Source: Candidatus Planktophila dulcis
GTDB lineage: Bacteria > Actinomycetota > Actinomycetes > Nanopelagicales > Nanopelagicaceae
Assembly: GCF_002288225.1 (NCBI RefSeq)
Contig: NZ_CP016777.1
Span: forward strand, 1,240,001 to 1,304,000
Direction: 5' to 3'
Length of the DNA stretch: 64,000 bases
Shown here in pieces: positions 16,786-27,854 of the stretch. The position numbers and the translations under genes were made by a program. The notes under the pieces were generated by a model that was not told the DNA's origin, searched no databases, and saw only the letters and a program-made list of their open reading frames with translations. Numbering within the stretch: the stretch's first letter is position 1; every line of letters starts with the position of its first letter.

Positions 16786-17528
16786 AGCTGCCAGGCACGC
16801 ACTCCGCCAGCAACTCCAGCAGAGTTCGGAACAATCACAACGTCATCGCCCATCAAATTAAGGTCACGTTGTTGAATGCTGTGTGAATTACCGCCACCGA
16901 TATAGAGGCGATCCCAGAGGAATACTGGGCGAAGTTCAGAGACCATCAAGCGCACGCGGCGTGACCAGAATGTATTTCCCATTCGGTGGCGTTCGCGATC
17001 GCCAATCCAGGTGTCATATGTTGTATTGCGGCGGGTTGTTGCATGTGAAAGTTCAAAGTGCGGAGAAAGCTTTCCGCCGTGGAAGACTGAGAAACCAAGA
17101 CCAGTTCCAAGAGTCAGAACGATTTCAAGTCCTGAACCAGTAACTACGCCTGCACCATGTACTTCTGCATCATTTAAAACTTTAGCTGGCATGCCCAAAC
17201 GTTCAGCAACTGCGGCTTCTGCATCAAAGCCCCACCACTGATCCTTTAGTTCTTGGTTCATACGTGTATGCGGACCGGCATCATTGATGTAGTGAGGGGT
17301 TGCAACTACAACACCATTACGAATCATCCCTGGCAGACCAACAGTGACGCGCGCTGCCTTAGGAAGAGACTTTGCGATTGACTCAACGGTGTCGAGGAAG
17401 CGTTCAGGTGAAAGTGGGTATGGGGTCTGCACACGCGTTGGAGCTGCGTGCATAGTTCCCGATTCATCAAGAACACAGCTCTTAATAAAGAGACCACCGC
17501 AGTCGATGGAGAGAGTGAATTGGCTCAT
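16782..17528 (-). CDS. Polyphosphate glucokinase-like ROK protein
   Basis: The 248-residue protein aligns by eye with actinobacterial PpgK. It has an N-terminal phosphate-binding strand (LSIDCGGLFIKS), a LPGMIRNGVV segment, LNDAEVHGAG, the TLGTGLGFSVF motif and the C-terminal RVRLMVSELRPVFLWDRLYIGGGNS that distinguishes PpgK from other ROK kinases. PpgK phosphorylates glucose with polyphosphate or ATP. Oddly, the usual DxGGTxxK motif reads DCGGLFIK, with the Thr replaced, so catalytic efficiency or substrate may differ. It is the last gene of a minus-strand run, overlapping the ABM gene by four bases (ATGA). Confidence 0.78.
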   Translation of the reverse strand: MSQFTLSIDCGGLFIKSCVLDESGTMHAAPTRVQTPYPLSPERFLDTVESIAKSLPKAARVTVGLPGMIRNGVVVATPHYINDAGPHTRMNQELKDQWWGFDAEAAVAERLGMPAKVLNDAEVHGAGVVTGSGLEIVLTLGTGLGFSVFHGGKLSPHFELSHATTRRNTTYDTWIGDRERHRMGNTFWSRRVRLMVSELRPVFLWDRLYIGGGNSHSIQQRDLNLMGDDVVIVPNSAGVAGGVRAWQL

Positions 17529-17815
17529 GAGAGTGGATCCATAACGGTAATCATTTCACCAAAAACTAGATCTTTAGCCACGCTCTGCCATTCCTTACTG
17601 TTCTGATTAACCATATGCGAATCCCATGATGGGCGATCACTCCAGATTTCCCAGACATTTACAACGTTCTCTTTTTGAGTATCGCGATAAATATCGATGA
17701 ATTCACACCCAGATTCGGTGCGAATCACAGAGATGTGCTTGGTAAGACCTTCAACAAACTCTTCATATTTTCCTGGGCGCACATCAATAGCCACAAAGAG
17801 GAAGATTTTGCTCAC
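17525..17815 (-). CDS. Antibiotic biosynthesis monooxygenase (ABM)-fold protein
   Basis: A 96-residue single-domain protein that starts FLFVAIDVRPGKYEEFVEGL and contains ESGCEFIDIYRDTQKENVVNVWEIWSD; both are typical of the dimeric ferredoxin-like ABM fold. Such proteins include quinol monooxygenases, heme-degrading enzymes and stress proteins without known chemistry. It lies 17 bases downstream of the FtsH-like gene and is coupled to the PpgK-like gene. Function unknown. Confidence 0.8.
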   Translation of the reverse strand: MSKIFLFVAIDVRPGKYEEFVEGLTKHISVIRTESGCEFIDIYRDTQKENVVNVWEIWSDRPSWDSHMVNQNSKEWQSVAKDLVFGEMITVMDPLS

Positions 17816-17832
17816 TGGATAACGATACCTGC

Positions 17833-20094
17833 TTATCCAATGACTGGTAAATGCACGTCAGGAATTCTATGTTCGCGATGAGCGACAACTGATGCGCTGT
17901 GATATTTCTCAATCTCACCCAAGAAATTGGCATCGAGGTATGGACGGCCATCAACCATTGAGCCCTTCACCCCTTCGATGACTGCTGCCACATCTTCTCC
18001 CGACATTGTTTTATATGTCTCGAGAGCATGCGCTAGCGCCAATACTTGATTGCGATTTTCAAGCAATATCTCTTCAGCTTGAGTCAACAATGAACTTAAG
18101 TTCTCTTCGATGCGATCGCTCAAAGCCATTCTCATCTGCTTCTCAGTGTCTTCTTTTCCTTTTCCACCACCAGGAGAACCCATCTCAAAGCGACGGTTAC
18201 TCACGTGTGATGAAATGGTTGAGCCCATTCCCCAATGTCCTTCCATCAAGGATGCAATAGTGGTCGCACTCTCGAGGTCTCCTGAAACACCGGATGAGTT
18301 ATCTCCATCAAAGAACATTCGCTCACCGGCCAATGATGCGAGTGAAACCAAAATATCTGACTTATATTCACTCTTCCAGCGAGTGAACTGATCATCGGGC
18401 GGAATACTTGCCACCATTCCTAAGTAATCAGAACCCTTTTCAATCGTTGCTAAATCAATAGACATATGTTGGCGCGTGCGATGGGCCATGACAGCGTGAC
18501 ATGCTTCATGAACAGCAATTGCATGTCGCTCGCGCTCGATGTATTCAACATCTTCCGATGGGCCAAGCTCTTTCTGTTGCTTGGCCTTAACAATGTCTGA
18601 CCATTCAATAGATGTTCGGCCATTACGAATAGCCATAATCAACGCTTCGTTGATTGTGTCTTTAATCGTCGCACCAGTTGCATAAGGAGTAATCGTTGCA
18701 ATCTTGTCGATCTCATCCGCCGTCAGTGAGTGTGAAACCTTTGAAAGATATCCCTCATATGTGCGCACGCGTCCAGCTTTACTTGGATATCCAACGCGAT
18801 ACATACGATCAATACGTCCAGGACGTAAGAGCGCTTCATCAAGTGCTTCAGGCATATTGGTTGCCATTACAACAAGGATTCGATACTTCGGTGGATTCTT
18901 TGGGCGCATGCCAAGTGTTCTGCGCACCACTCTGTTAAAGAAACCACGTGGCTTCTTAAGGCCAGAAAGTTCGGTCAAGAGCGCTTGCAGCGTTCCCATT
19001 CCACCGCCTCCACCACCTGCAGCTCCACCCATAACAAACTTCTCACGTGCAATCGCAGAGGTTGCAGATTCGGAGAGATACGTGCCTCCGTGGCAATTGC
19101 TCTTAAATATTGAGGTTGCATCCATAGTGGAATTTCTCTGTGGGCCACCGGCCGAGACAATTCCACGATTGCCTAGTGAATCTGCCTCATCGAAGAAGAC
19201 AACAACTCCACCGTAGCGAAGAGCTAACTTACGAAGTTTGCGAAAGAGGCTCTTAACCTTGAGCACGCCAACACCAAAGAACATATTGGTAAAGGCACCT
19301 GGATCTACGAATACGAATGGTTTACCTGTTTCTCCCGCCATTGATTCAGCCATCAGCGTCTTACCTGTTCCAGGAGGGCCCCACAAGAGAATTCCGCCTG
19401 GGACATATCCACCATGCTTTTCAATCTCCTCCGGTGTTTCAAGGAAGAGAAGATTTTCACGGATGCGGTTGAGAACATGATCTTGTCCCCAGACATCGCT
19501 AAATCGAGTTCTGATGTCATCAGGGAAGTAAGTATCAACACCACCGCGGCTTAGGAACCAGAAGATTGCACCGAATTGAATGATGACAAAGAAGACAGCA
19601 AAGAGAAGTTGTCCTAGAAATGGAAGTGCGGTGATGAATGCTTTAGGGGCTAAGAAGAGCGCTTTGATTGGTGGTTCGTCATAAATAGCACCGAGGATGA
19701 CGGCAAGAAGGAAGATAACAAGTGACCATTTGAGAACGCGCGAGAGGCGAAAACGAGTCCAGTCACTGAGTCTATGAACTTGACGATCGATAAATGCAAA
19801 ATACTTTGTCCAAATGCCGTGATAGGGCGCAAGAAGCTCGGCGATAAGGAAGTGAATCTGGCGAATGACTTCAATGACAGCGAGAACTAGGAGCCAAGAT
19901 TTAGAGCGCGCAGTCTCTCTCAGCGCATCTTCAACGCTAAGAATGGGGTTTTCCGCAAGGCTTGACCAAGTTAGAACTAGGAAGGTGATACCAAAGAGGA
20001 GTAAGAATTTAATGCGGTCGTAAAATGAGAGATGGATGCGAGTCTTTCTGTCAGTATCGCGTGGACGACTCGTTACTTTTTCAATCTGACTCAT
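17833..20094 (-). CDS. Divergent membrane-bound FtsH-like AAA+ zinc protease
   Basis: A 753-residue protein with about four N-terminal membrane segments (roughly residues 28-46, 67-85, 121-137 and 158-182). The AAA+ module has Walker A GPPGTGKT (~239), pore-like MFFGVGV, Walker B VVFFDEAD (~297) and arginine finger RPGR (~424). The M41 protease domain has HEACH (~529, usually HEAGH) and a downstream SGDLESAT segment likely to give the third zinc ligand. About 105 residues separate Walker B from sensor 1, roughly twice the FtsH spacing, and this insert contains a run of glycines (~357-365). An active ATP-dependent membrane protease is expected, but not the housekeeping FtsH. Its start overlaps an upstream lipoprotein gene by four bases. 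Confidence 0.85.
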   Translation of the reverse strand: MSQIEKVTSRPRDTDRKTRIHLSFYDRIKFLLLFGITFLVLTWSSLAENPILSVEDALRETARSKSWLLVLAVIEVIRQIHFLIAELLAPYHGIWTKYFAFIDRQVHRLSDWTRFRLSRVLKWSLVIFLLAVILGAIYDEPPIKALFLAPKAFITALPFLGQLLFAVFFVIIQFGAIFWFLSRGGVDTYFPDDIRTRFSDVWGQDHVLNRIRENLLFLETPEEIEKHGGYVPGGILLWGPPGTGKTLMAESMAGETGKPFVFVDPGAFTNMFFGVGVLKVKSLFRKLRKLALRYGGVVVFFDEADSLGNRGIVSAGGPQRNSTMDATSIFKSNCHGGTYLSESATSAIAREKFVMGGAAGGGGGGMGTLQALLTELSGLKKPRGFFNRVVRRTLGMRPKNPPKYRILVVMATNMPEALDEALLRPGRIDRMYRVGYPSKAGRVRTYEGYLSKVSHSLTADEIDKIATITPYATGATIKDTINEALIMAIRNGRTSIEWSDIVKAKQQKELGPSEDVEYIERERHAIAVHEACHAVMAHRTRQHMSIDLATIEKGSDYLGMVASIPPDDQFTRWKSEYKSDILVSLASLAGERMFFDGDNSSGVSGDLESATTIASLMEGHWGMGSTISSHVSNRRFEMGSPGGGKGKEDTEKQMRMALSDRIEENLSSLLTQAEEILLENRNQVLALAHALETYKTMSGEDVAAVIEGVKGSMVDGRPYLDANFLGEIEKYHSASVVAHREHRIPDVHLPVIG

Positions 20095-20738
20095 TTTGCT
20101 CCCTGTACTGTGTATGACTTCACGATCTCTTCAATGACTTTCTTATTCTTTGTGTAGCAAGTAGTCGCGCATCGAACCATGAAGATATATAGAGTCGAAC
20201 GATCATTAGACATTAATGAGGTCTGGTTTAGTGTCTGTTCTACTCCATCGATGGAGAAGCTATAGATGGTTTGAATGCCACGGGCACCTTTTTCCACTAC
20301 TTCCCCATCTTCAAGAATCTTAAAATCAGGAACTCCCAAATCAACTCCCTCAGCTAATTGCGTGATGGGGGTAATGACATCGCGAAGAGAGTTGTAGGAA
20401 AAATCATTTGCTTCAGGACCGGTCAAGTCTCGAACTCTGACAAAAACAAGCGGTGATGTTGGTGGCTTTAAGGTAAATACTTGTGAGACTTTTACCTTCG
20501 GATCAGTTGAGTATGCGACCTGCCATCTGACTAGAGATTGTCGTGAATCGGTTTCATCATCTGATGAACTCTTTTCATACTTATTGAGTGCAGCAGTGCT
20601 GAGTCCAGTCCAGTTCTTTGGGACCGAGAAGAAAACTCCATCTGCCTTTGAGGCTGGGTACAACTTGGAACTTTCACCGCAGCCTGTTAGTAGAAGGGTT
20701 AAGGTCAAAGACAGACCAAGGGCGCGCACGCTTCTCAT
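20091..20738 (-). CDS. Lipoprotein of unknown function
   Basis: A 215-residue protein with a lipoprotein signal (SLTLTLLLTGCGES, lipobox LTGC near residue 20). The mature part begins with an FSVPKNWTGLS pattern reminiscent of the PsbP/Mog1-like fold seen in LpqN-type lipoproteins, and has two cysteines in the ATTCYT region. Fold assignment is tentative. Its stop overlaps the FtsH-like start (ATGA), so the two products are probably made together. A membrane-anchored outer-face partner or adaptor for the protease is plausible but inferred from position only. Confidence 0.7.
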   Translation of the reverse strand: MRSVRALGLSLTLTLLLTGCGESSKLYPASKADGVFFSVPKNWTGLSTAALNKYEKSSSDDETDSRQSLVRWQVAYSTDPKVKVSQVFTLKPPTSPLVFVRVRDLTGPEANDFSYNSLRDVITPITQLAEGVDLGVPDFKILEDGEVVEKGARGIQTIYSFSIDGVEQTLNQTSLMSNDRSTLYIFMVRCATTCYTKNKKVIEEIVKSYTVQGAK

Positions 20739-20837
20739 TCCGAGATTCTGCCTGAGAAAACAGGAGTCCGCTAGATGAAATCAGGCTGCTACCGGCAGGT
20801 GCACGCCCGCTTTTTTCCTCTGGTGAGCGTGATTGGG

Positions 20838-20879
20838 CAAAAAGAAAAGCCCCCGGTGTGAAAGGCACCGAGAGCTTAA
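20838..20879 (-). terminator. Terminator of tRNA-Arg
   Basis: On the minus strand, directly after the tRNA, an 11-pair stem (AGCTCTCGGTG with CACCGGGGGCT, including G-U pairs) is followed by a T-rich run (TTTTCTTTTT). This is a canonical intrinsic terminator. Confidence 0.9.
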
Positions 20880-20883
20880 CTTG

Positions 20884-20956
20884 TGCGCGCGAAGGGATTC
20901 GAACCCCTAACCTTCTGATCCGTAGTCAGATGCTCTATCCGTTGAGCTACGCACGC
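20884..20956 (-). tRNA. tRNA-Arg (anticodon ACG)
   Basis: The minus strand folds as a standard cloverleaf: acceptor arms GCGTGCG and CGCGCGC, D-arm TAGCTCAACGGATAGAGCA, anticodon loop CTACGGA (anticodon ACG) on a TCTGA/TCAGA stem, and a GGTTCGAATCC T-arm. The discriminator is A and the 3' CCA is not encoded. A34 is expected to become inosine through TadA (2324-2752) to read CGU, CGC and CGA. Confidence 0.96.
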
Positions 20957-21040
20957 TTATTGAATTGTGTATTGCGAATGCGAATACTACAGGCTTTTTC
21001 TAACCTTGAAAAACTGCCCTAATTAAGCCTATTTCAATGC

Positions 21041-23740
<2,700 letters not shown>

Positions 23741-23744
<4 letters not shown>

Positions 23745-24346
23745 AGTTTCTTTGCAACTCCGATTTCACCGGGGCGTTCAAAGATGATCTGGTATCCAAC
23801 AGCCTTATAGAAGGCGAGTGCGTTCTGATTCTTTGCACTTAAAATCAGGTGAACACCTTGAGAACCAGCGCTGCGCAACGAATCCTCCATTGCCTGCATC
23901 AACTTCTTTCCCCACCCTTTTCCTTGCATCTCTGGAACAAGGTTGATGTGTGCATGTGAGGGGAATTCTTCGAGGAACTCAGATGGTGACCGCAAAGGAT
24001 TATGAATCAGATGAGCAATTCTTTCATCTCTGCTCCATGAATCCTGCTGAGAGAGATCGGGCTTTCTATAGAAGGCTTGCTTGGCAGGCCACCACACCGC
24101 GTCAGTAACTGATTCAAATGAGTTCGTATCAAGAGTTGCAATGCAATATCCCAGAGGGACTCCATCATCATTTTGCACTACATAACAATGATCTGCGGAT
24201 AGGTGCAGATAGGGACCGACCCAAATATCACCCAATAGATCTGGTTGGTCAAAAATTCCCGTTGCATCTTTACCTGAATCCCCAGTGATGACGCAGATGT
24301 CATAGAGAGTTCGCTCATCTTCTAGAGAGGCTAAACGAATATTCAT
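23741..24346 (-). CDS. GNAT-family N-acetyltransferase
   Basis: A 201-residue protein with the GNAT core. The acetyl-CoA loop appears as VPEMQGKGWGKKLMQAM (~residues 137-153), followed by HLILSAKNQNALAFYKAVGYQIIFE, the usual C-terminal signature. The length and the N-terminal DERTLYDICVITGDSGKDA segment resemble GNAT domains fused to or encoded beside GH84/GH20 hexosaminidases, which could suggest acetylation of an amino sugar. That is an inference from context. It follows the aldolase by two bases and is the last gene of the minus-strand sugar operon. Confidence 0.85.
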
Positions 24347-24348
24347 CG

Positions 24349-25179
24349 CTACTTCAATAGCGCTAGAAGTCGAGCAACTTCAGATGCAACAGCGTCGCGG
24401 CCTGGAGCGATGTATTTGCGAGGATCTACTAACTTCGGATTGGCACCGAGCGCTTGGCGAATTTCATGGGTGAAGACATTGTTAAGGTGAGTTGCAATAT
24501 TGATCTTGCTCATCCCAGACTTCACAGCCCTCTGTAAATCAGGATCACTGACACCAGATGATCCATGCAAGACAAGAGGAACTCCCACAGTCTTTGCGAT
24601 CTCTGCAATCAAGTCAAAATCAAGCGTTGCATCGCGAGTGGTCATTGCATGAGAAGAGCCAACAGCCACAGCCAATAAGTGCGCTCCAGTAGCCTCTGCA
24701 AAGGCCTTTGCCTCTAAGGGATTAGTTCGAACTCCAGGGGCGTGAACGCCATCCTTGCCACCGACTTCACCGATCTCAACTTCAAGGGTTGCGCCATAAC
24801 TCTTGCAGAGATCTGCCATGCGAGCACTGGCTGCGACGTTCTCATCATAAGAAAGCTTTGACCCATCGAACATTACTGAGTCATAACCGAGATCAAGTGC
24901 TTGCTTAACTAGATCTTCACTCTCCGCGTGATCAAGGTGAACAGATACGGGAACAGTTGCACCTTCTGCGATAGCAATTGTTGCAACAGAGATTGGCTTT
25001 AACCCTTTGTGATAGCTAACGCAGTTCTCGCTGATCTGCAAGATGACAGGAAGTTTTGCTTGCTCTGCCCCAGCTACGAGTGCTTCAGCATGCTCGAGCA
25101 AGATAACGTTAAATGCACCAACGGCAGAACCAGCACTCTTAGCTTCGAGTACTAGCTTGCCTGCATTTGTCCGTGACAT
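24349..25179 (-). CDS. Class II ketose-bisphosphate aldolase (GatY/KbaY-like)
   Basis: A zinc-dependent aldolase of 276 residues. Motifs are VGAFNVILLEHAEAL at the N-terminus, the HLDHAE motif (~residue 80; catalytic Asp and zinc His), VGSSHAM and LHGSSGVSD with further zinc and phosphate-contacting residues, and KINIATHLN. Length and motif set fit tagatose-1,6-bisphosphate aldolases (GatY/KbaY/AgaY) as well as short fructose-bisphosphate aldolases. Its place between a DeoR regulator and amino-sugar genes favours a catabolic ketose aldolase. Specificity is not decided by sequence. Confidence 0.85.
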   Translation of the reverse strand: MSRTNAGKLVLEAKSAGSAVGAFNVILLEHAEALVAGAEQAKLPVILQISENCVSYHKGLKPISVATIAIAEGATVPVSVHLDHAESEDLVKQALDLGYDSVMFDGSKLSYDENVAASARMADLCKSYGATLEVEIGEVGGKDGVHAPGVRTNPLEAKAFAEATGAHLLAVAVGSSHAMTTRDATLDFDLIAEIAKTVGVPLVLHGSSGVSDPDLQRAVKSGMSKINIATHLNNVFTHEIRQALGANPKLVDPRKYIAPGRDAVASEVARLLALLK

Positions 25180-25187
25180 CGCGCTCC

Positions 25188-25982
25188 TTAGACAATCACG
25201 ATTTCAACGCCAAGTGCGCGGAAATCTTTGACTATCTTAGGGTCTATTCCATCATCTGTAATGAGGACATCAATTTCACTAATGGGGCGGATAGATGCAA
25301 ATGCGCTCTTGGCAAACTTGGAACTATCTGTGACAACGACAATCTTGCGGGCACGTGCTGCAATCTGGCGATTGACTCGGGCTTCATCTTCATGTCGAGC
25401 TGCTGCGCCAATGACTGAATCAATTGCTTCAACGCCAAGGAATGCAATATCAATATTGACTTCCTTCAATACCTCTTCAGCAAATGGTCCCGTGAGCTCA
25501 TATGACTGTGGGCGAGCAACCCCACCAGTCACAACAATCTTGATTTGATGTCGCACAGTCAGCTCAGCCGCAATATTCACTGCGTTTGTAACGACAGTGA
25601 GCGCTGGTTGAAGATCAGATGGATCACCAGGTGCGAACTCTGAACGAGCAACAATGGCGCGAGCAACGGCTGTTGTCGTTGTTCCACCGTTGATGCCGAT
25701 GATGTCATAGCGAGAGACCATCTCAGCCGCAGCCTGCGCTATCCGCTGCTTTACCTCATCTTCTTTTGCAACCTTATAGGTCAGTGGAATACCGAGTGAT
25801 CCACCGGTTGCAACAGCGCCACCGTGTGTGCGAGAAAGAAGTTGTTTCTTTGCTAGCGAATCAAAATCTCTGCGAATAGTTGCAGCCGAAACTTCTAACT
25901 CTTGTGCGACATCTTCTACTTCAACGCTACCTTTTTCGACAACTATCTCCAAGATTCTGGAAAGTCGTTCTTGTCTACTCAC
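25188..25982 (-). CDS. DeoR-family transcription regulator (AgaR-like)
   Basis: A 264-residue regulator. The N-terminal winged helix-turn-helix spans ~residues 3-57 (VEVEDVAQELEVSAATIRRD as the HTH), followed by the DeoR sugar-phosphate sensor domain with INGGTTTTAVA and IDIAFLGVEAID segments. DeoR proteins usually repress sugar operons and release DNA when a phosphorylated sugar binds. It overlaps the permease gene upstream by four bases and precedes the aldolase by eight, so it is part of the operon it likely controls. A candidate binding site is the 11-base-period repeat at 29193-29210. Confidence 0.88.
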   Translation of the reverse strand: MSRQERLSRILEIVVEKGSVEVEDVAQELEVSAATIRRDFDSLAKKQLLSRTHGGAVATGGSLGIPLTYKVAKEDEVKQRIAQAAAEMVSRYDIIGINGGTTTTAVARAIVARSEFAPGDPSDLQPALTVVTNAVNIAAELTVRHQIKIVVTGGVARPQSYELTGPFAEEVLKEVNIDIAFLGVEAIDSVIGAAARHEDEARVNRQIAARARKIVVVTDSSKFAKSAFASIRPISEIDVLITDDGIDPKIVKDFRALGVEIVIV

Positions 25983-26833
25983 TTCACGCTACCGGCAGTA
26001 AGTCCGCCAACGAGCCACTTCTCGATGAGACCAAAGAGGATGACGACTGGAACAATGGCAATCAAAGAGCCTGCAAAGAGGTACTGCCACTGCACTTGAT
26101 AGAAACCAATAAGGGCGGTTAGGCCAACCGTCAGTGGCTCTTGCTCGGGCGATGATGTCAATGTGAGAGCAATTACGAACTCATTCCATGCGGCGATAAA
26201 TGTGAAGATAAATGCCGTCGCAAGTCCAGGAAGAGAGAGTGGAAGAACGATGCGCACGAGTGTTGAGACGCGGCTGCATCCGTCAATCCATGCAGCTTCT
26301 TCAATCTCCTGAGGGATGCTTGAAAAGAAGCTAGAGAGGATCCAGATAGAAAATGCCATGTTAAATGCGGCATAGACAAGAATCAGTCCCAAATAAGTGT
26401 TTACAAGATTTAACTTTGCAATCTCGCGGAAGATTCCAATTACCAAAGCAGTAGGTGCAAACATTTGTGTGACAAGAACTAAGAAGAGGAAGACCTTGCG
26501 GCCGCGGAAATTATTACGTGCAACGTAATAGGCAGCAGGAACTGCAATAAAGATTACGATGAGGGTTGCTGACATAGAAATGATAAATGAGCTCTTGATA
26601 AAGGTTCCAAGAGGAATCTCTTTCCACACATTTATGAAGTTCTCAAATGCCCACTTCTTAGGAAAATATGTAGGGGGAATTGAGGTGATCTCTTCCTTAG
26701 GTTTGAGTGCTGTAAGAAGCATCTGAAAGTAAGGTGCAAAGAAGAGGAAACCCAAGACCCATGCAGAGATGGTCAAGCTGACCTTCTTGCCGGTAAAGCG
26801 CTTATGGCGCTTAGGAAGGAGGATTGTTGTCAT
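25979..26833 (-). CDS. Carbohydrate ABC transporter permease (MalG-type)
   Basis: A 284-residue inner-membrane protein with six predicted helices. It carries the CUT1 EAA motif (IPQEIEEAAWIDGCSRVSTLVRIVLPLSLPGL) that docks to the ATPase, and an N-terminal tail followed by TSIPPTYFPKKW, typical of MalG-type subunits. It is the second permease of the importer, overlapping the first by four bases (ATGA). No ATPase gene is in the operon. Confidence 0.93.
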   Translation of the reverse strand: MTTILLPKRHKRFTGKKVSLTISAWVLGFLFFAPYFQMLLTALKPKEEITSIPPTYFPKKWAFENFINVWKEIPLGTFIKSSFIISMSATLIVIFIAVPAAYYVARNNFRGRKVFLFLVLVTQMFAPTALVIGIFREIAKLNLVNTYLGLILVYAAFNMAFSIWILSSFFSSIPQEIEEAAWIDGCSRVSTLVRIVLPLSLPGLATAFIFTFIAAWNEFVIALTLTSSPEQEPLTVGLTALIGFYQVQWQYLFAGSLIAIVPVVILFGLIEKWLVGGLTAGSVK

Positions 26834-27720
26834 GAGTTCCGCTCCTGGCTCTTGGAGACCTTTAGGAAGATGCCGATAAAGATCAGAATGATGATCAAGT
26901 TAAGAGATGCCATTGAGGCAGATTGGCCAATATCTTGATCACGGAAGGAGATCTTGTATCCAAGGGTTGTGGTCGTATCAGTCTCATAACCAGGGCCACC
27001 TGCAGTGATAACCCAGATGATTGGGAAGGCATTAAAGATATTAATCAAGTTAATTGCCATGGCAACTAAGAGTGCAGGCTTAATCAATGGGAATTTGATG
27101 AATCGATAACCCTTCCAGGCTGTTGCACCATCAACAGTGGATGATTCAACAATGTCATCTGGAATAGTTGCAAGTCCTGCAAGGATGACAAAGGATGTAA
27201 AGGGAATTGATACAAAGACTGCAACAATCATCAACCAGACAAATGATTGTTTTGGATTTGCAAGAAAATCTACTGGTTCCTTATATAAATGTAGATCAAT
27301 CAAAATCTTGTTCAGCACACCGTAATATGGGTCGAGAATCCACTTCCAAATTGTTGAGCTCATAACTACTGATGCTGCCCAGGGAATAATCACTGCCCAG
27401 CGAACAACTTTGCGCCCCGGATACTTTGCATTGAGAAGTTGGGCCACCGGCAAAGAAATAATGATTGTAAAGAAGACAATTCCTACTACCCAAATAAAGG
27501 TGCGGATAAGGACGTTAGGTAGATCTGGGTTGGCAAGGAGTGTTTGATAGTTTTCAAGGCCTGCCCAACCTTTGGTAATTCCTGATGAGCTCACATCTTG
27601 GAAAGATGTGCGGATCATTTCAAATGCTGGCCAGAGTACAAATCCAAAGATCATAAAGAGCGCCGGGAAGATCCACGGAAAGGCACCGAGACGTGACTTG
27701 CGTTTGAGCATATTCGGCAT
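26830..27720 (-). CDS. Carbohydrate ABC transporter permease (MalF-type)
   Basis: A 296-residue membrane protein with six helices, WIFPALFMIFGFVLWPAFEMIRTSF at the N-terminus and an EAA-like loop (TIPDDIVESSTVDGATAWKGYRFIKFPLIKPAL). It pairs with the MalG-type subunit to form the channel for the sugar delivered by the binding protein at 27855-29090. Separated from that gene by 134 bases with a stable hairpin (27786-27813). Likely substrate: an amino-sugar oligosaccharide, by context. Confidence 0.92.
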   Translation of the reverse strand: MPNMLKRKSRLGAFPWIFPALFMIFGFVLWPAFEMIRTSFQDVSSSGITKGWAGLENYQTLLANPDLPNVLIRTFIWVVGIVFFTIIISLPVAQLLNAKYPGRKVVRWAVIIPWAASVVMSSTIWKWILDPYYGVLNKILIDLHLYKEPVDFLANPKQSFVWLMIVAVFVSIPFTSFVILAGLATIPDDIVESSTVDGATAWKGYRFIKFPLIKPALLVAMAINLINIFNAFPIIWVITAGGPGYETDTTTTLGYKISFRDQDIGQSASMASLNLIIILIFIGIFLKVSKSQERNS

Positions 27721-27785
27721 TCGCCCTGATCTCCTTAGATGTGATTGCGGTCATTCTAATTGTTGCCAGAAATATAAAGTAGAGC

Positions 27786-27813
27786 GGGGGTTCGCGATTA
27801 TTCGCGAACCCCC
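27786..27813. terminator. Hairpin between binding-protein and permease genes
   Basis: A perfect 12-base-pair stem (GGGGGTTCGCGA / TCGCGAACCCCC) with a TTAT loop. No strong U-tract follows on the minus strand, so it may be a partial terminator or a 3' stabiliser. Either role would let the binding protein be made in excess of the permeases. Same layout as 60786-60819. Confidence 0.75.
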
Positions 27814-27854
27814 AACCCTTACTTCTTTGTCACCAAGAGTGACAGGTCGTGCGA

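Noticed and set aside
18704-19216. A 170-codon plus-strand open frame
   Set aside because: Antisense to the AAA+ core of the FtsH-like gene; its proline run is the reverse of the glycine-rich insert.
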